Counted from the first letter of the stretch, positions 1-9,650 are shown. The stretch is DNA of 64,000 nt from Chloroflexota bacterium (GCA_021325635.1 JAJPGV010000034.1:248745-312744), one strand, 5' to 3'. The notes: a model not told the origin generated them from the sequence alone. A program made the numbers and translations.

Positions 1-66
1 GTTTCGCTACAAACCACCTTCTTAATTGTCTCGGAATGAGCCCCCGGCGGCTACACTGAAGGCGTT

Positions 67-1884
67 ATGTCTGTCCGAATCGACGAGCCCCCTCACAGAA
101 TCGCGCAGTTCGACGTACCCGCCGATCCGATTCAGCCCGGTGGTGAGACGTACGTCCTGTCGCCGTCTGACGCGGAGTGGTACAAGCGCAACGTCAAGTG
201 CCAGTGGGCCTGTCCGGTGCATACCGACGTGCCCGGCTACATCGGGCTGATTGCCGAAGGCAAGTACAACGAAGCCTACGCGCTGAACCGCCGCGACAAC
301 ATCCTGCCCGGCATTCTCGGCCGGGTGTGCTCGCATCCCTGCCAAACCGCGTGCCGGGCCTGCGACGTCGATGAGTGGATCGCCATCTGCTCGCTGAAAC
401 GAGCGGCCGCGGATTGGAAAGAAAACTGGAAGCCCATGACCAGCAAGGCCTGGCGCAAGGAGAAGATCGCCATTGTCGGAGCAGGCCCGGCGGGTCTTGG
501 CTGTGCCAACGACCTGGCCATCTGGGGCTTCCCGGTCACCATTTTCGAAGCCTCGCCTGTTCCTACCGGCGCCTGCTGGCTGGGCATCCCCGAATTCCGG
601 CTGGCCCGGGACGTGATCGAGTTCGACGTCGACCAGGTGAAGGCGCTGGGCGTCGACATTCGTTACAACACGCCAATCGGCAAGAACATCACCATGGACG
701 ACCTGCTGGCTGAATTCGATCGCGTGGTGCTGGCCGCGGGCTGTTACGTCGGCCTTCGGGCGCGGATTCCTGGGGAAGACCTCGTCGGCTCCTGGGATGG
801 CATCACCTTCCTGGAGCGCGTCAATCTCTACAAGCCAACCGAGATCGGCAAGCACGTCGTAACTATCGGTGGCGGATACACCGCGATGGACTGCTCGCGC
901 TCCGTCCTGCGGCTGGGCGCCGAGACGTCGACCATCCTCTATCGCCGCACCCAGAAGGAGATGCTGGTCGACGACATCGAGCGTGGCGACACCATGGAGG
1001 AGCAGGTGCACTTTGAGTACCTGGTCTCGCCGCTCGAAATCCTCGGCGACGAGAATGGCCCGGTGAAGGGCATCAAGTGCGTCCGCAACCGCCTCGGGGA
1101 GCCGGATGCGTCCGGCCGCCGGGCGCCCGTGCCCATCGAGGGCAGTGAGTTCATCCTCGACTGCGACATGGTCATAGGCGCTCTGGGCCAGGCGCCGTTG
1201 AACGACTTCGTGCCGGATCACCTCGCTATCAACGTCGAGCGCGGCGCGGTCAAGGTGGACGCCAGCTACCGTACCAGCAACCCGCGGATTTATGCCGCCG
1301 GCGACTACGTCACCGGCCCCAAGACCATCATCGAGGCCGTCTCGCACGGCCGCAAAGCTGCCCGCGGCCTGTATGAAGATCTCACCGGCGAAGCCATGCC
1401 GGCCGGCAAAGCGACCATCACCACGCTGCCCATCCCGTTCCAGCGGGAGCTGGGCTACGACACCTTTCCACACGAGCGCGTACCTGCCCTGCCTGTCGAG
1501 GAGCGGGTGACCGACTTCAAGATCGAATGGGAAGAGGGCTACAGCAAACAGCAGGCGTACACACAGGCCGTCCGCTGCTATCAGTGCCAGATGAACATCT
1601 TCATCGATGGCCCCAAGTGCATCCTGTGCGGCGGCTGCGTCGACATCTGTCCGTACAGCTGCATCAGCATGGTTCCACTGGAGAACACCGCGGCCGACGC
1701 CCTCACCGAGCCGGCGCTGGTTGAGGCTCAGGGCTGGGACAAGGGCGCCACGATGTTGATCGACGAGACCTCCTGCATTCGCTGCGGGCTGTGTATCAAC
1801 CGTTGCCCCACCCACTGCATATCCATGGGCCGTTTCGAGCTGGAGTACGCCACCCCCGCGGGCGGCGGCAAAGACCTGTACTAG
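67..1884 (+). CDS. FAD/NAD(P)-dependent 4Fe-4S oxidoreductase, glutamate synthase small-subunit type
   Basis: The 605-residue protein has the layout of glutamate-synthase beta-chain-like oxidoreductases, which move electrons between NAD(P)H, FAD and iron-sulfur clusters. A Cys-rich N-terminal segment (about residues 40-105, with CQWACP and CSHPCQTACRAC) is the usual Fe-S domain. A first dinucleotide fold follows at VGAGPAGLG (about 137), a second at IGGGYTAMD (about 268), and an AAGD flavin motif near 412. Two ferredoxin-type motifs, CILCGGCVDICP and CIRCGLCINRCP, close the protein at about 518 and 572. No large glutamate synthase subunit lies next to it, so its partner and substrate are unknown. 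The ATG start at 67 places the Cys-rich domain at the normal distance. It stands alone before the membrane protein downstream. Confidence 0.87.
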   Translation: MSVRIDEPPHRIAQFDVPADPIQPGGETYVLSPSDAEWYKRNVKCQWACPVHTDVPGYIGLIAEGKYNEAYALNRRDNILPGILGRVCSHPCQTACRACDVDEWIAICSLKRAAADWKENWKPMTSKAWRKEKIAIVGAGPAGLGCANDLAIWGFPVTIFEASPVPTGACWLGIPEFRLARDVIEFDVDQVKALGVDIRYNTPIGKNITMDDLLAEFDRVVLAAGCYVGLRARIPGEDLVGSWDGITFLERVNLYKPTEIGKHVVTIGGGYTAMDCSRSVLRLGAETSTILYRRTQKEMLVDDIERGDTMEEQVHFEYLVSPLEILGDENGPVKGIKCVRNRLGEPDASGRRAPVPIEGSEFILDCDMVIGALGQAPLNDFVPDHLAINVERGAVKVDASYRTSNPRIYAAGDYVTGPKTIIEAVSHGRKAARGLYEDLTGEAMPAGKATITTLPIPFQRELGYDTFPHERVPALPVEERVTDFKIEWEEGYSKQQAYTQAVRCYQCQMNIFIDGPKCILCGGCVDICPYSCISMVPLENTAADALTEPALVEAQGWDKGATMLIDETSCIRCGLCINRCPTHCISMGRFELEYATPAGGGKDLY

Positions 1885-2015
1885 GAGCGTGGCCGGCGCA
1901 CTGTAGCCAGCTTGGCCACGGTTAGACGCTGCCTCCGCTGATTGGCGCCGCGGGCAGCCGCCGGGGACGGCTGCCGCTGCTGCTCGGACTCCTCCTGCTG
2001 TCCGCCGGGCTGCGC

Positions 2016-3878
2016 ATGGCCCGGCTGGATACGTTCCCGCCCGGATTGGCCGGGGACACCGCGTACAACGGGCTGGACATCCAGCAGCTGCTCGCTGGGC
2101 ACCTGGCTATCTTCTTTCCCAACAACCACGGCCGGGAAGCGCTGTTCATCTACCTGCAAGCCCTGCTGGTAGCCTTCGGCGGGCAGCAGCCGCTGGTCCT
2201 GGGATTCGCTTCGGTGCTGATGGCCATGCTCACCATCGCCGCCAGCTTCCGCCTGTTCGAAGCCCTGTTCGGCTGGCGAATCGGGCTGCTGGCCGCGGCC
2301 TTGCTGTCGCTGTCCTTCTGGTCGCTCAGCTTCAGCCGCATCGGATTGCGAACCACAATGGTCGGGCCGCTGCTTGCGGCGTCGCTCTACTGCCTGCTCC
2401 GCCTGCTGGAAACCAGACGGAGAAGCTATGCGCTGCTGGGCGGCCTGGCCATGGGCCTGAGCCTGTACACCTACATCGCCGCCCGGCTGATTCCGATCCT
2501 GGCGCTGTTGATCTGCCTCATCGAGATGCGCAAGGCAAGGAAGTGTCTGAAAGAGCTTGGCCTGGCAGCTATCGCGTTCATGGTGGTGTTCGCACCCGAG
2601 GGGGTCTATTTCCTGCAGCATGGCCAAGACTTCGGCAACCGCGCGCGCGAGGTGTCGGTGTTCAATCCTCATCCCGACATCGTGGGAACGCCCAGTACCC
2701 CTGGCCGCAGCCTACTCCTCACCGCCGGGATGCTGCTCGTCAGCGGGGACACAAATCGCCAGCACAACTTGCCCGGCGAGCCGGCGCTCCCGCTGCCGGA
2801 AGCGCTGCTGTTCGTGGCCGGCCTGCTGCTGGCCCTGATTCGAGCCCGAAAGAAGCGTGGCTATCTGTGGCCCCTGGCGTGGCTGGTGGTGATGCTGATC
2901 CCCAGCGCTCTGTCGCACAGCAGTCCGGACATGCTGCAGGCTCTGTCCGCGGCACCGGCAGCCTACCTGTTCCCGGCCCTGGCGCTGGACCTCATCTGCG
3001 CCTGGCTGCCTGCATGGGGCCTGGGCTCCGCTCTGGCGTTCTCCGCCGTGCTCGCCCTCGGCGCGGAGGAGGGCTACCGTTACTTCGGACGCTGGGCCGG
3101 CGATCCGCGTACCCAAGCCCTGTTCGCAGTGACCGAACAGCGGCTGGCGCAGTACGTCAACGCGCAGCCGGAAGGCCAGGTCTTCGTCGCGTTTCCCTTT
3201 GACGACACCCTGCCCGCATTCCGCTATGCGCAGCGGCCCACGCTGGACGTGCGCTGGTTTCCGGGTGAGGGCAATTTCGTGCCCATCCCAAGGACGAGCC
3301 AGAGCGCGCTGTACATTGCCGCCAGCTCGGCGGCGCTGAACGACAACGTCATGGCCTGGATTCCCGGCGCTTTGGCGCAGGAATCCATCAGCGATGCCCT
3401 GGGCCAGACGGCGTTTCGCTCCTACCGGTTGCCGGCGGCGGCTAGGGACGCGTTTCTCAGCACCCAGCAGCCTCTGGGCGCTGATCTGGGCGACGACTTT
3501 CGGCTCAACACCTACGAGCTGGTTTCGCCTCCGGGCAAGCTGGTGGCGAACCTGATCTGGCAGCCACTGCAACCTGCCGGACCATACGACCTGAGCGCTC
3601 ATCTGGTCGACAGCACCGGCCGGCAGGTTGCCCAATCCGACCGCATTGTGTGGCCATTGGAGAAGCTCGTCGGTTCCGTGACACACGCCACGGACGGCTC
3701 GTTCGTCGCTGCGGACGATCTCCTCCTCACCCACCACGAGTTCGAGGCGGCGCCGGGGGAGTACGTGCTGGAGGTCAGCGCGATCCACTTGCAGGCCAAG
3801 GCGCCTTGGCAGGCGGGCGGATCGTCCAGCTCACCCATCGGTCAGGTGCTGCGCATCCCAGCTATCGTCAATCCATGA
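2016..3878 (+). CDS. Membrane glycosyltransferase of the PMT/ArnT (GT39) superfamily
   Basis: About 620 residues. The first half has many hydrophobic helices, and the second half is a soluble lumenal-type domain. The early GDTAYNG segment is the acidic first loop typical of GT39-like enzymes, which transfer a sugar from a polyprenyl-phosphate donor, here on the outer side of the membrane. The acceptor cannot be read from sequence. The only canonical start is ATG 2016, but the frame stays open back to a stop at 1923-1925. Those 30 codons encode a basic stretch and a Leu-rich helix (LLLGLLLLSAG), so a non-canonical start such as CTG 1938 or ATT 1941 may restore the first membrane helix. The stop overlaps the gluQ start as ATGA, suggesting coupled translation. 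Confidence 0.72.
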   Translation: MARLDTFPPGLAGDTAYNGLDIQQLLAGHLAIFFPNNHGREALFIYLQALLVAFGGQQPLVLGFASVLMAMLTIAASFRLFEALFGWRIGLLAAALLSLSFWSLSFSRIGLRTTMVGPLLAASLYCLLRLLETRRRSYALLGGLAMGLSLYTYIAARLIPILALLICLIEMRKARKCLKELGLAAIAFMVVFAPEGVYFLQHGQDFGNRAREVSVFNPHPDIVGTPSTPGRSLLLTAGMLLVSGDTNRQHNLPGEPALPLPEALLFVAGLLLALIRARKKRGYLWPLAWLVVMLIPSALSHSSPDMLQALSAAPAAYLFPALALDLICAWLPAWGLGSALAFSAVLALGAEEGYRYFGRWAGDPRTQALFAVTEQRLAQYVNAQPEGQVFVAFPFDDTLPAFRYAQRPTLDVRWFPGEGNFVPIPRTSQSALYIAASSAALNDNVMAWIPGALAQESISDALGQTAFRSYRLPAAARDAFLSTQQPLGADLGDDFRLNTYELVSPPGKLVANLIWQPLQPAGPYDLSAHLVDSTGRQVAQSDRIVWPLEKLVGSVTHATDGSFVAADDLLLTHHEFEAAPGEYVLEVSAIHLQAKAPWQAGGSSSSPIGQVLRIPAIVNP

Positions 3879-4834
3879 GCCGCGGCCGGTTCGCGCCGTC
3901 GCCCACAGGTAATCTGCACCTTGGAAGCGCCAGGACGGCGCTGGCCGCGTGGCTGGTAGCGCGCGCCGGCGGCGGCAGCTTCGTGCTGCGCATGGAGGAT
4001 CTCGACCGGCCGCGCGTCGTTCCGGGAGCAGCCGAGCGCATCTGCGAGGACCTGCGCTGGTTGGGGCTGGACTGGGACGAGGGGCCTGACGTTGGCGGAA
4101 TCCATGCCCCCTATCGTCAGAGCGAGCGCTCGGCGCTGTACGGCCAAGCGCTCGACCGGCTCTCATCGCTTGGCCTTACGTATCCATGCTTCTGCTCGCG
4201 CGCCGACGTAGCACGCGCGGCCAGCGCACCTCATGGACCGGCCGACGACGGTCCCGCCTATCCGGGCAGCTGTCGCGATCTACCGGCTGAGGAGGTGCGC
4301 AAACGGCTGGCTGAGCGGCGGCCAGCCGCCCTCCGCTTCCGGGTCCCGGAGGGCGAGATTGCTTTCGTCGATGGAGCTCGGGGCGCCGTCCGCAACCACC
4401 CCGCCAAGCATGGTGACTTCATCGTTCGCCGGGCCGACGGGCTGTACGCCTACCATCTCGCCGTCGTCGCGGACGACGTCGAGATGGCCATCGAGCAGGT
4501 CGTCCGCGGGGAAGACCTGCTCGAATCGACCGCCCGGCAGATTCTGCTGTACCGGGCGCTGAGCGCCGCTCCGCCGGCCTTCGCCCACGTTCCGCTGGTT
4601 CTGGGACCGGACGGTCAGCGCCTGGCCAAACGTCACGGCTCCATCGCGATTCGCGACGTCCGGCAACGGGGCGTAGCGCCCGAGGCCGTCTGCGGCGCGC
4701 TGGCAGCCTCGCTGGGGTTGTGCGGCGAGGGAGACAGGCTGCGACCGGCCGACCTGGTCGGCGGCTTCGGGCTGGACCGCGTCTCGCACCAGCCCCCGCG
4801 CTTGGATCCCTCGAAATGGCTATCCAGCCCATAA
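3875..4834 (+). CDS. gluQ: Glutamyl-Q tRNA(Asp) synthetase
   Basis: The 319-residue protein resembles the catalytic half of glutamyl-tRNA synthetase and lacks the anticodon-binding half, as expected for GluQ-RS, which attaches glutamate to queuosine in tRNA(Asp). FAPSPTGNLHLGS carries the HIGH-like motif at the N-terminus, and LAKRHGS near residue 250 stands for KMSKS. CFC followed by the later YPGSC fits the family zinc site. The start is the ATG overlapping the upstream stop (ATGA); the frame is open further upstream but that would run through the previous gene. Queuosine-related PTPS and FolE genes lie at 27-28.6 kb, although that PTPS looks like the folate type. Confidence 0.9.
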   Translation: MSRGRFAPSPTGNLHLGSARTALAAWLVARAGGGSFVLRMEDLDRPRVVPGAAERICEDLRWLGLDWDEGPDVGGIHAPYRQSERSALYGQALDRLSSLGLTYPCFCSRADVARAASAPHGPADDGPAYPGSCRDLPAEEVRKRLAERRPAALRFRVPEGEIAFVDGARGAVRNHPAKHGDFIVRRADGLYAYHLAVVADDVEMAIEQVVRGEDLLESTARQILLYRALSAAPPAFAHVPLVLGPDGQRLAKRHGSIAIRDVRQRGVAPEAVCGALAASLGLCGEGDRLRPADLVGGFGLDRVSHQPPRLDPSKWLSSP

Positions 4835-4929
4835 CACTCCTGGCCGATTATCCGTTTGACAAGCTGCAACAGAACTTTTTCATGTCGCCTGCTTGGCTCG
4901 GGGGTTGCTGAGGGGCCGGGAGGACTTCG

Positions 4930-5496
4930 ATGGCCGTCGCAACAACAGTAATCGAGCGTGGGTCGGGCTTTTTGCAGCGATCCTCGCACATGCGGCTGGA
5001 GCGCCGCTCAGGTCTCCGCGCCCCCACCTCTCTCGTTGCGACGCTGCGCCGCCAACAGCAGGAATGCCCCGTCGTCGTTCTGGACCTGAGCCCCGACGGC
5101 GCCCTCATCGAGACGGAGGCGCCACCACAAGCCAGCGCCGCGTACGAGCTGCGCTTCAATGTGTTTGGCGAGACGTACTTCACGCCCGTGGACGTGGTGC
5201 ACTGGCGCAAGCACCACGACGCCTACCTGTGGGGCTGCCGCCTGGCAGTGTCATTGGCCGATCAACGCCGGTTGTGCAACGCCGTCAAAGCGGTGCTCGG
5301 CCTTTCGGGCACCTATCTGCGTCCCTGGGCTGAGATCCGCCAGCAGCTGCACGACGAAGCGGCAAGCACGGAGATCCTGGTAGGCCGAACCCCATCAGGA
5401 CGGGAGATCGAGCTAACCCCGCGTGACTGCGTCGAGATGGGCCCTGATGGCGTGGAGCTGTACGTCCGCACGATCTCCAGTATCGAAGCTGCCTAG
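4930..5496 (+). CDS. PilZ-domain protein
   Basis: 188 residues. The segment RLERRSGLR at about 22-30 supplies the RxxxR element and LDLSPDGALIE at about 53-63 supplies the (D/N)xSxxG element of PilZ domains, which bind cyclic di-GMP. The remaining half has no domain I recognise. A cytosolic second-messenger receptor role follows from the family; the output partner is not visible. The gene stands alone between gluQ and the ABC transporter block. Confidence 0.72.
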   Translation: MAVATTVIERGSGFLQRSSHMRLERRSGLRAPTSLVATLRRQQQECPVVVLDLSPDGALIETEAPPQASAAYELRFNVFGETYFTPVDVVHWRKHHDAYLWGCRLAVSLADQRRLCNAVKAVLGLSGTYLRPWAEIRQQLHDEAASTEILVGRTPSGREIELTPRDCVEMGPDGVELYVRTISSIEAA

Positions 5497-5827
5497 CGGC
5501 TCCACCCGCACGAGCGCGGGCGTACAAACGGGGGCTGCGCCCCCGCCCTACCCGCATCTCAAACAGCTCGTCGGAGGCGAACAGGCCATAGCCGGGCAAC
5601 GCCTCGCGCTGCACCAGTTACCGCGCAGCGTGTCCGCCGACTCTCGTCACCCCCTGGACGAGCCAACTGCGACCCCTGGCGCGGCGGGTCGGCGCCGGGC
5701 CCTCAAACGACCCTCCACCTCACACACTTGACGGCCTTGCCCATAATGGGAGCTGTATCGTCGCAATGAAGCGAGCGGCTGGCTCCGGGAGCCGGGTCGA
5801 GGTCGATTTTCGCAAGGAGGTAGCCCA
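5497..5827 (+). other. Intergenic region with a GC-rich hairpin and a ribosome binding site
   Basis: No convincing gene. A 7-bp perfect hairpin (CGGGGGC, loop TGC, GCCCCCG) lies at 5529-5545, 30 bases after the PilZ stop; it has no T-run, so it is at best a weak terminator or a dispersed repeat. The 3' end carries a strong Shine-Dalgarno AAGGAGG at 5814-5820 for the lipoprotein gene that follows. Confidence 0.6.
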
Positions 5828-7066
5828 GTGACCAGGTCACAGCGTCACATCCCGCTGCAGCATGCATTCATCCTTCTGGCCGCCATTGCCCTCAGCGCCT
5901 GCGGGGGAGCAGTCGCCCCGGCAAGCACGAGCTCAGCTGCACCAGCCTCAACAGCGGCCAGCGCCAAGCCTGCCGCTTCCGAGGCGGCCGCGAAGCCGTC
6001 CGCGGCCAGCCCAAAGCCATCCGCGGCAGCAAGCGCCGTCGCCGCCGCTTCCGCGAGTGTCTCCGCGCCCGCCGGATCGTTCGGGCCTGTTGCCAGCAAA
6101 CCGGCAGCTCCGCCTTCCGACAGGATGAAGCTGGTGTATGGCAGTCCCGTGAGTCCACCCAACATGGTGCACATGGCCGCCTATCTGGCGCGTGACATGG
6201 GCTTCTTCGATGACGTGGGCCTGGACGTCGAATTCAAGGAGTTCCAGGGCGGTGTCGACACGCTGCGAGGAGGTATATCGGGCGGCCTGGACGTCGTTGG
6301 CACCAGCTCGGATCCGCTTTTCGCCGCCATCCAGCAGGGAGCGCCGGTCAAAGCCATCGGTACCTACGCGCCGAAGCTGAGCGTCTCCTTCGTTACACAG
6401 CCCGACATCAAGAAGGTGCAGGACCTCAAGGGCAAGAAGATCGGCACTCCTGGCGGAGTGGGCGCCTTCAGCGAAGTGATGGCTCGCCTGCTGCTCGAGA
6501 AGAACGGCATGACACCCCAGGACGTGCAGTACGTGAATGTGACCACGGCTGGACGTCTGACGGGCCTGATCAACAAGCAGATCGACGCCGCCATTCTGCA
6601 CATCGACCAGTACTACACCGCCATCGGGCAGGCCCCGGACTTCGTGGACCTGGCCAACATGTGGGAGATCGCGCCCGACTGGTGGTACTCGGCTTTCGTC
6701 GTCACCGACGACACGCTGAAGAACAAGCGCGAAGCCCTCACTCGCTTCATGACCGCCATCGTGAAAGCGCAGCGCGTGATGTACATGGACCCTACCGACA
6801 CCAAGAAATGGTCCGTCGAGGAGACGAAGGCCAAAGCCGACGTCGTCGACAAGGCCTACGCCGATCTGACGAAGGGTGGTGTGTGGGCGGTCAATGACGG
6901 AATGCCGGAGAAACTCATCAATGCCACGATTGATCTCGAGGCCCAAATCGGCGTGATAAAGCAGCAGAACAAGCCGACCTATGCGCAGATCGTTGACAGG
7001 ACGCTGGTCGACGAGGCGGTCAAGCGCAATGGCGGGCCGTGGAGCGGTGACGCGCGCTGGTATTGA
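5828..7066 (+). CDS. ABC transporter substrate-binding lipoprotein, SsuA/TauA/ThiY-like
   Basis: 412 residues from a GTG start 8 bases after AAGGAGG. A signal peptide ends in a lipobox (LSAC, Cys at about residue 20), followed by roughly 70 residues of Ala/Ser/Pro/Lys linker that tethers the domain to the membrane. The folded part (from about 100) matches periplasmic proteins for sulfonate, taurine, nitrate or pyrimidine precursors: PPNMVHMAAYLARDMGFFDDVGL is the typical first strand and helix, with GGVDTLRGGISGGLDVV next. It is followed by the ATPase and permease genes, so it is the ligand receptor of that importer. The ligand is unknown; the downstream catabolic genes suggest a carbon compound. 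Confidence 0.85.
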   Translation: MTRSQRHIPLQHAFILLAAIALSACGGAVAPASTSSAAPASTAASAKPAASEAAAKPSAASPKPSAAASAVAAASASVSAPAGSFGPVASKPAAPPSDRMKLVYGSPVSPPNMVHMAAYLARDMGFFDDVGLDVEFKEFQGGVDTLRGGISGGLDVVGTSSDPLFAAIQQGAPVKAIGTYAPKLSVSFVTQPDIKKVQDLKGKKIGTPGGVGAFSEVMARLLLEKNGMTPQDVQYVNVTTAGRLTGLINKQIDAAILHIDQYYTAIGQAPDFVDLANMWEIAPDWWYSAFVVTDDTLKNKREALTRFMTAIVKAQRVMYMDPTDTKKWSVEETKAKADVVDKAYADLTKGGVWAVNDGMPEKLINATIDLEAQIGVIKQQNKPTYAQIVDRTLVDEAVKRNGGPWSGDARWY

Positions 7067-7129
7067 TCCACTGCCACCTCGCCGCCGCCAACCGAACTTG
7101 ACGGCGAGCCCTTGCGCGGAGACGGCAGC

Positions 7130-7909
7130 GTGAGCGGCAACGATGAGAAGATGCGGATCGAGCGCGCCACCCGCACTTTCAGCGCCGGATCCGTCGTCGC
7201 CTTCCAGGATCTCGACCTGTGCGTGCCCGCCAATCAGACGCTGTGCATCGTGGGGCCATCCGGCTGCGGCAAAACGACCCTGCTGCGCTGCATGGCTGGG
7301 TTGCTGACACCGACGGCCGGCCGTATCCTGCTGGACGGGCGGGTTGTGACCGCTCCCAGCCCCGCCGTGGCCATGGTGTTCCAGCACTTCGGCCTGTTCC
7401 CCTGGAAAACGGTCCACGAGAACGCCTGCTACGGCCTCAAGCTCAAAGGCATCCCCAGGAGCGAATGGAAGGCGCGCATCGCGCCCTACATCGAGCTCGT
7501 CGGGCTTACCGGCTTCGAGCACATGTATCCGTATCAGCTCTCGGGTGGAATGCAGCAGCGCACCGGCCTGGTGAGGGCGCTCGCGCTCCATCCTGAGGTG
7601 CTGCTGATGGACGAGCCCTTCGGTGCGCTCGACGCTCAGACGCGCGAGCTGCTCCAGGAAGAGCTGCTGCGCATCCTCGAGCGCGAGCGTAAGACCATGG
7701 TCTTCATCACCCACAGCATCGACGAGGCTATCGTGCTCGGCGACCATATCGCCGTGATCAGCGCCCGCCCCGGCCGCGTCCAGGAGATCATCGACGTTGG
7801 GCTGCCGTCATCGAGAACCGCCGACGATGTTCGCCTGAGTCCCCGTTACACCGAGCTCAGACAGCACATCTGGGGCGGTTTGCGACAGCAAGCCGTCGCG
7901 GCGGCGTGA
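7130..7909 (+). CDS. ABC transporter ATP-binding protein, SsuB/TauB-like
   Basis: About 259 residues. Walker A GPSGCGKTT, Q-loop VFQHFGLFPW, signature LSGGMQQR, Walker B LLMDEPFGALD and switch THSIDEA are all intact, so this should be an active transport ATPase. GTG 7130 is preferred because GGAGA sits 7 bases upstream; an earlier in-frame TTG at 7112 and a later ATG at 7151 are alternatives. The stop overlaps the permease start as GTGA, so the two are translationally coupled. The family energises uptake of sulfonates, nitrate, or related small anions and heterocycles. Confidence 0.9.
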   Translation: MSGNDEKMRIERATRTFSAGSVVAFQDLDLCVPANQTLCIVGPSGCGKTTLLRCMAGLLTPTAGRILLDGRVVTAPSPAVAMVFQHFGLFPWKTVHENACYGLKLKGIPRSEWKARIAPYIELVGLTGFEHMYPYQLSGGMQQRTGLVRALALHPEVLLMDEPFGALDAQTRELLQEELLRILERERKTMVFITHSIDEAIVLGDHIAVISARPGRVQEIIDVGLPSSRTADDVRLSPRYTELRQHIWGGLRQQAVAAA

Positions 7910-8769
7910 GCGCCCTTCGAGCGGACAGTCCTGCAGCCGGCGAGCGGCTTATGAGCGCTACCGCTGCGACCGGTCTCGACGCGGGACGCCAGGCAGCCGA
8001 GGCCCAGCGCAGGAAGGAGCAGATCCGCATGTGGTCGGCTCGCCTGATCTCGCTGGCTGTGCTGCTCATCGTCTGGCAGATCTTTGGCTCGCGTGTGAAC
8101 AAGGCGGTCTTCGCACCACCCTCTCGTGTCATCGAGGCCGGCCTGGCTATGGCCCAATCCGGTGAGCTGTGGAGCTACCTTCGCGGCAGCCTTCTGACCC
8201 TCATCTACGGATTGGCGCTGTCCATTGCCATCGGCTTGCCAACCGGCATTCTCATGGCTCGCAGCAAGCTCGCCGGGTACGCGTTGGAGTGGTACGTTGC
8301 CGCCTTCAACTCCACCCCCATGGTAGCCCTCGTGCCATTGATTACCCTCGTCTTCGGCTTCGACGTCACCGCCAAGGTGATCGTGGTGATCATCTCGGCC
8401 GTGTTCGCGATCATCATCAATACCGAGCAGGGTGTGAGGAACGTCGATCAGCGGCTGCTGGAGGTGGCTCGGTCGTTTCGAACGACCGAGCGTGCCCTGT
8501 GGGGCGACGTCATCGTCCCATCGGCCCTGCCATATATTGCCGCCGGCATGCGGCTGGCTGTTGGACGAGCGCTGGTAGGCATGGTCGTAGCTGAGTTCTT
8601 CACCGCCGTGAGCGGCGTAGGCTACCTGATCGTGCGCTACAGCAACTCCTTCGAGCCCGACCATATGCTCGTGCCTATCGTGGTGGTCATGGCCCTGGGC
8701 ATCGCCCTGACGGCGGTCACCGGCGGCATCGAGCGCCGCATCGCCCCCTGGAATAAGCACGAGGAGTAA
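7906..8769 (+). CDS. ABC transporter permease, SsuC/TauC-like
   Basis: 287 residues with about six membrane helices. A cytoplasmic loop with EVARSFRTTERALWGDVIVPSALPYI is the EAA-type contact site for the ATPase. The start is the GTG embedded in the upstream stop; an internal ATG at 7951 would drop an extended, non-hydrophobic N-terminus. It forms the membrane channel of the importer with the two preceding genes. The next gene starts 2 bases after this stop, which ties transport to the metabolic genes downstream. Confidence 0.9.
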   Translation: MSALRADSPAAGERLMSATAATGLDAGRQAAEAQRRKEQIRMWSARLISLAVLLIVWQIFGSRVNKAVFAPPSRVIEAGLAMAQSGELWSYLRGSLLTLIYGLALSIAIGLPTGILMARSKLAGYALEWYVAAFNSTPMVALVPLITLVFGFDVTAKVIVVIISAVFAIIINTEQGVRNVDQRLLEVARSFRTTERALWGDVIVPSALPYIAAGMRLAVGRALVGMVVAEFFTAVSGVGYLIVRYSNSFEPDHMLVPIVVVMALGIALTAVTGGIERRIAPWNKHEE

Positions 8770-8771
8770 CC

Positions 8772-9650
8772 ATGCGCGTAGTCGACCTGACCCAGCCCTG
8801 GGGCGACCGCATGCCCACATGGCCGCAGTTTGCATCCATCAAGGTCACCGACATCACCACCCATCATCGCGACCGCAAGAGCACGGTGCTGGTCGAGACC
8901 AACATGCACACGGGCACCCACATCGACGCGCCGATCCACTACGCCGAGCGCGGACGGCACCTGGGCGAGATCCCCATCCAGGACCTCATCGGCACCGGCC
9001 TGGTCATCGATCTCCGGCCTATCACCAGGCCATGGAGCTACTACTCGCTGGAAGACGTCCTTTCGTGCCTCCCCAAAGGTGAGAAGATCGAGACGGGTGA
9101 CGTGGTGGTCCTGTATACGGGCTGGGATCAGTACAACTGGACCAAGCCAACACGCGACGACGTCATGTACTTCGATCGCCATCCCGGCCCCAGGCCCGAG
9201 GTGATCGACTACCTGATCCACGATCGAAAGATCAAATGGCTAGGCGGTGACCTGGCGTCGATGGACCATTCCATGTACGTTCGCATACGCTGGATGCGGC
9301 CCGACCTGGTCAAAGAATTTGAAGAGATGTACGGCGCTTCCGTGGACCAGCTCGTACCCGAGGCCGACTTCGAGTACGTGCACTACACGACCGCGCGCAA
9401 CAACGTGTGCATGGTCGAGAACCTGGGCGGGGAAATCGCGGAAGTGGCCGGCCGGCGCTGCACCATGGGCGCCTTTCCCTGGCGTTGGGTCGGCGGTGAG
9501 GGCTGTATCTGCCGTGTCGTAGCCTTCCTGGATATGGAACAGCCCGGTATCCAAGGAGCCGAGCCACCCGGCGCGCAGCCCAGGCAGTGGGACGCCGGCA
9601 CCACCCCTGCCCGAATCATGGCGGGCGCAAAGACAAAGGTGAGCTACTGA
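8772..9650 (+). CDS. Cyclase-family metal-dependent hydrolase (kynurenine formamidase-like)
   Basis: 292 residues. The family signature HTGTHIDAPIH at about residues 43-53 provides the histidines and aspartate that bind zinc or manganese. Family members hydrolyse amides, lactones or ring bonds, for example N-formylkynurenine or isatin. WGGD-like and HxxxH-type residues further on (LGGDLASMDHSMYVR) also fit. It is 2 bases from the permease stop, so it probably acts on the imported compound. The true substrate is unknown. Confidence 0.85.
   Translation: MRVVDLTQPWGDRMPTWPQFASIKVTDITTHHRDRKSTVLVETNMHTGTHIDAPIHYAERGRHLGEIPIQDLIGTGLVIDLRPITRPWSYYSLEDVLSCLPKGEKIETGDVVVLYTGWDQYNWTKPTRDDVMYFDRHPGPRPEVIDYLIHDRKIKWLGGDLASMDHSMYVRIRWMRPDLVKEFEEMYGASVDQLVPEADFEYVHYTTARNNVCMVENLGGEIAEVAGRRCTMGAFPWRWVGGEGCICRVVAFLDMEQPGIQGAEPPGAQPRQWDAGTTPARIMAGAKTKVSY

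Noticed and set aside
22-1815. A 597-codon open frame on the minus strand opposite the Fe-S oxidoreductase
   Set aside because: It mirrors codons of a gene with complete motifs; long antisense frames are expected at this G+C content. Other examples are 5948-7747 and 26756-27790.
3650-4834. A much longer gluQ with an upstream start
   Set aside because: The extension would overlap the glycosyltransferase by over 200 bases and adds no family residues; ATG 3875 gives an exact family N-terminus.
5529-5545. Hairpin as intrinsic terminator of the PilZ gene
   Set aside because: No T-run and only 7 bp; kept only as a note on the intergenic region.
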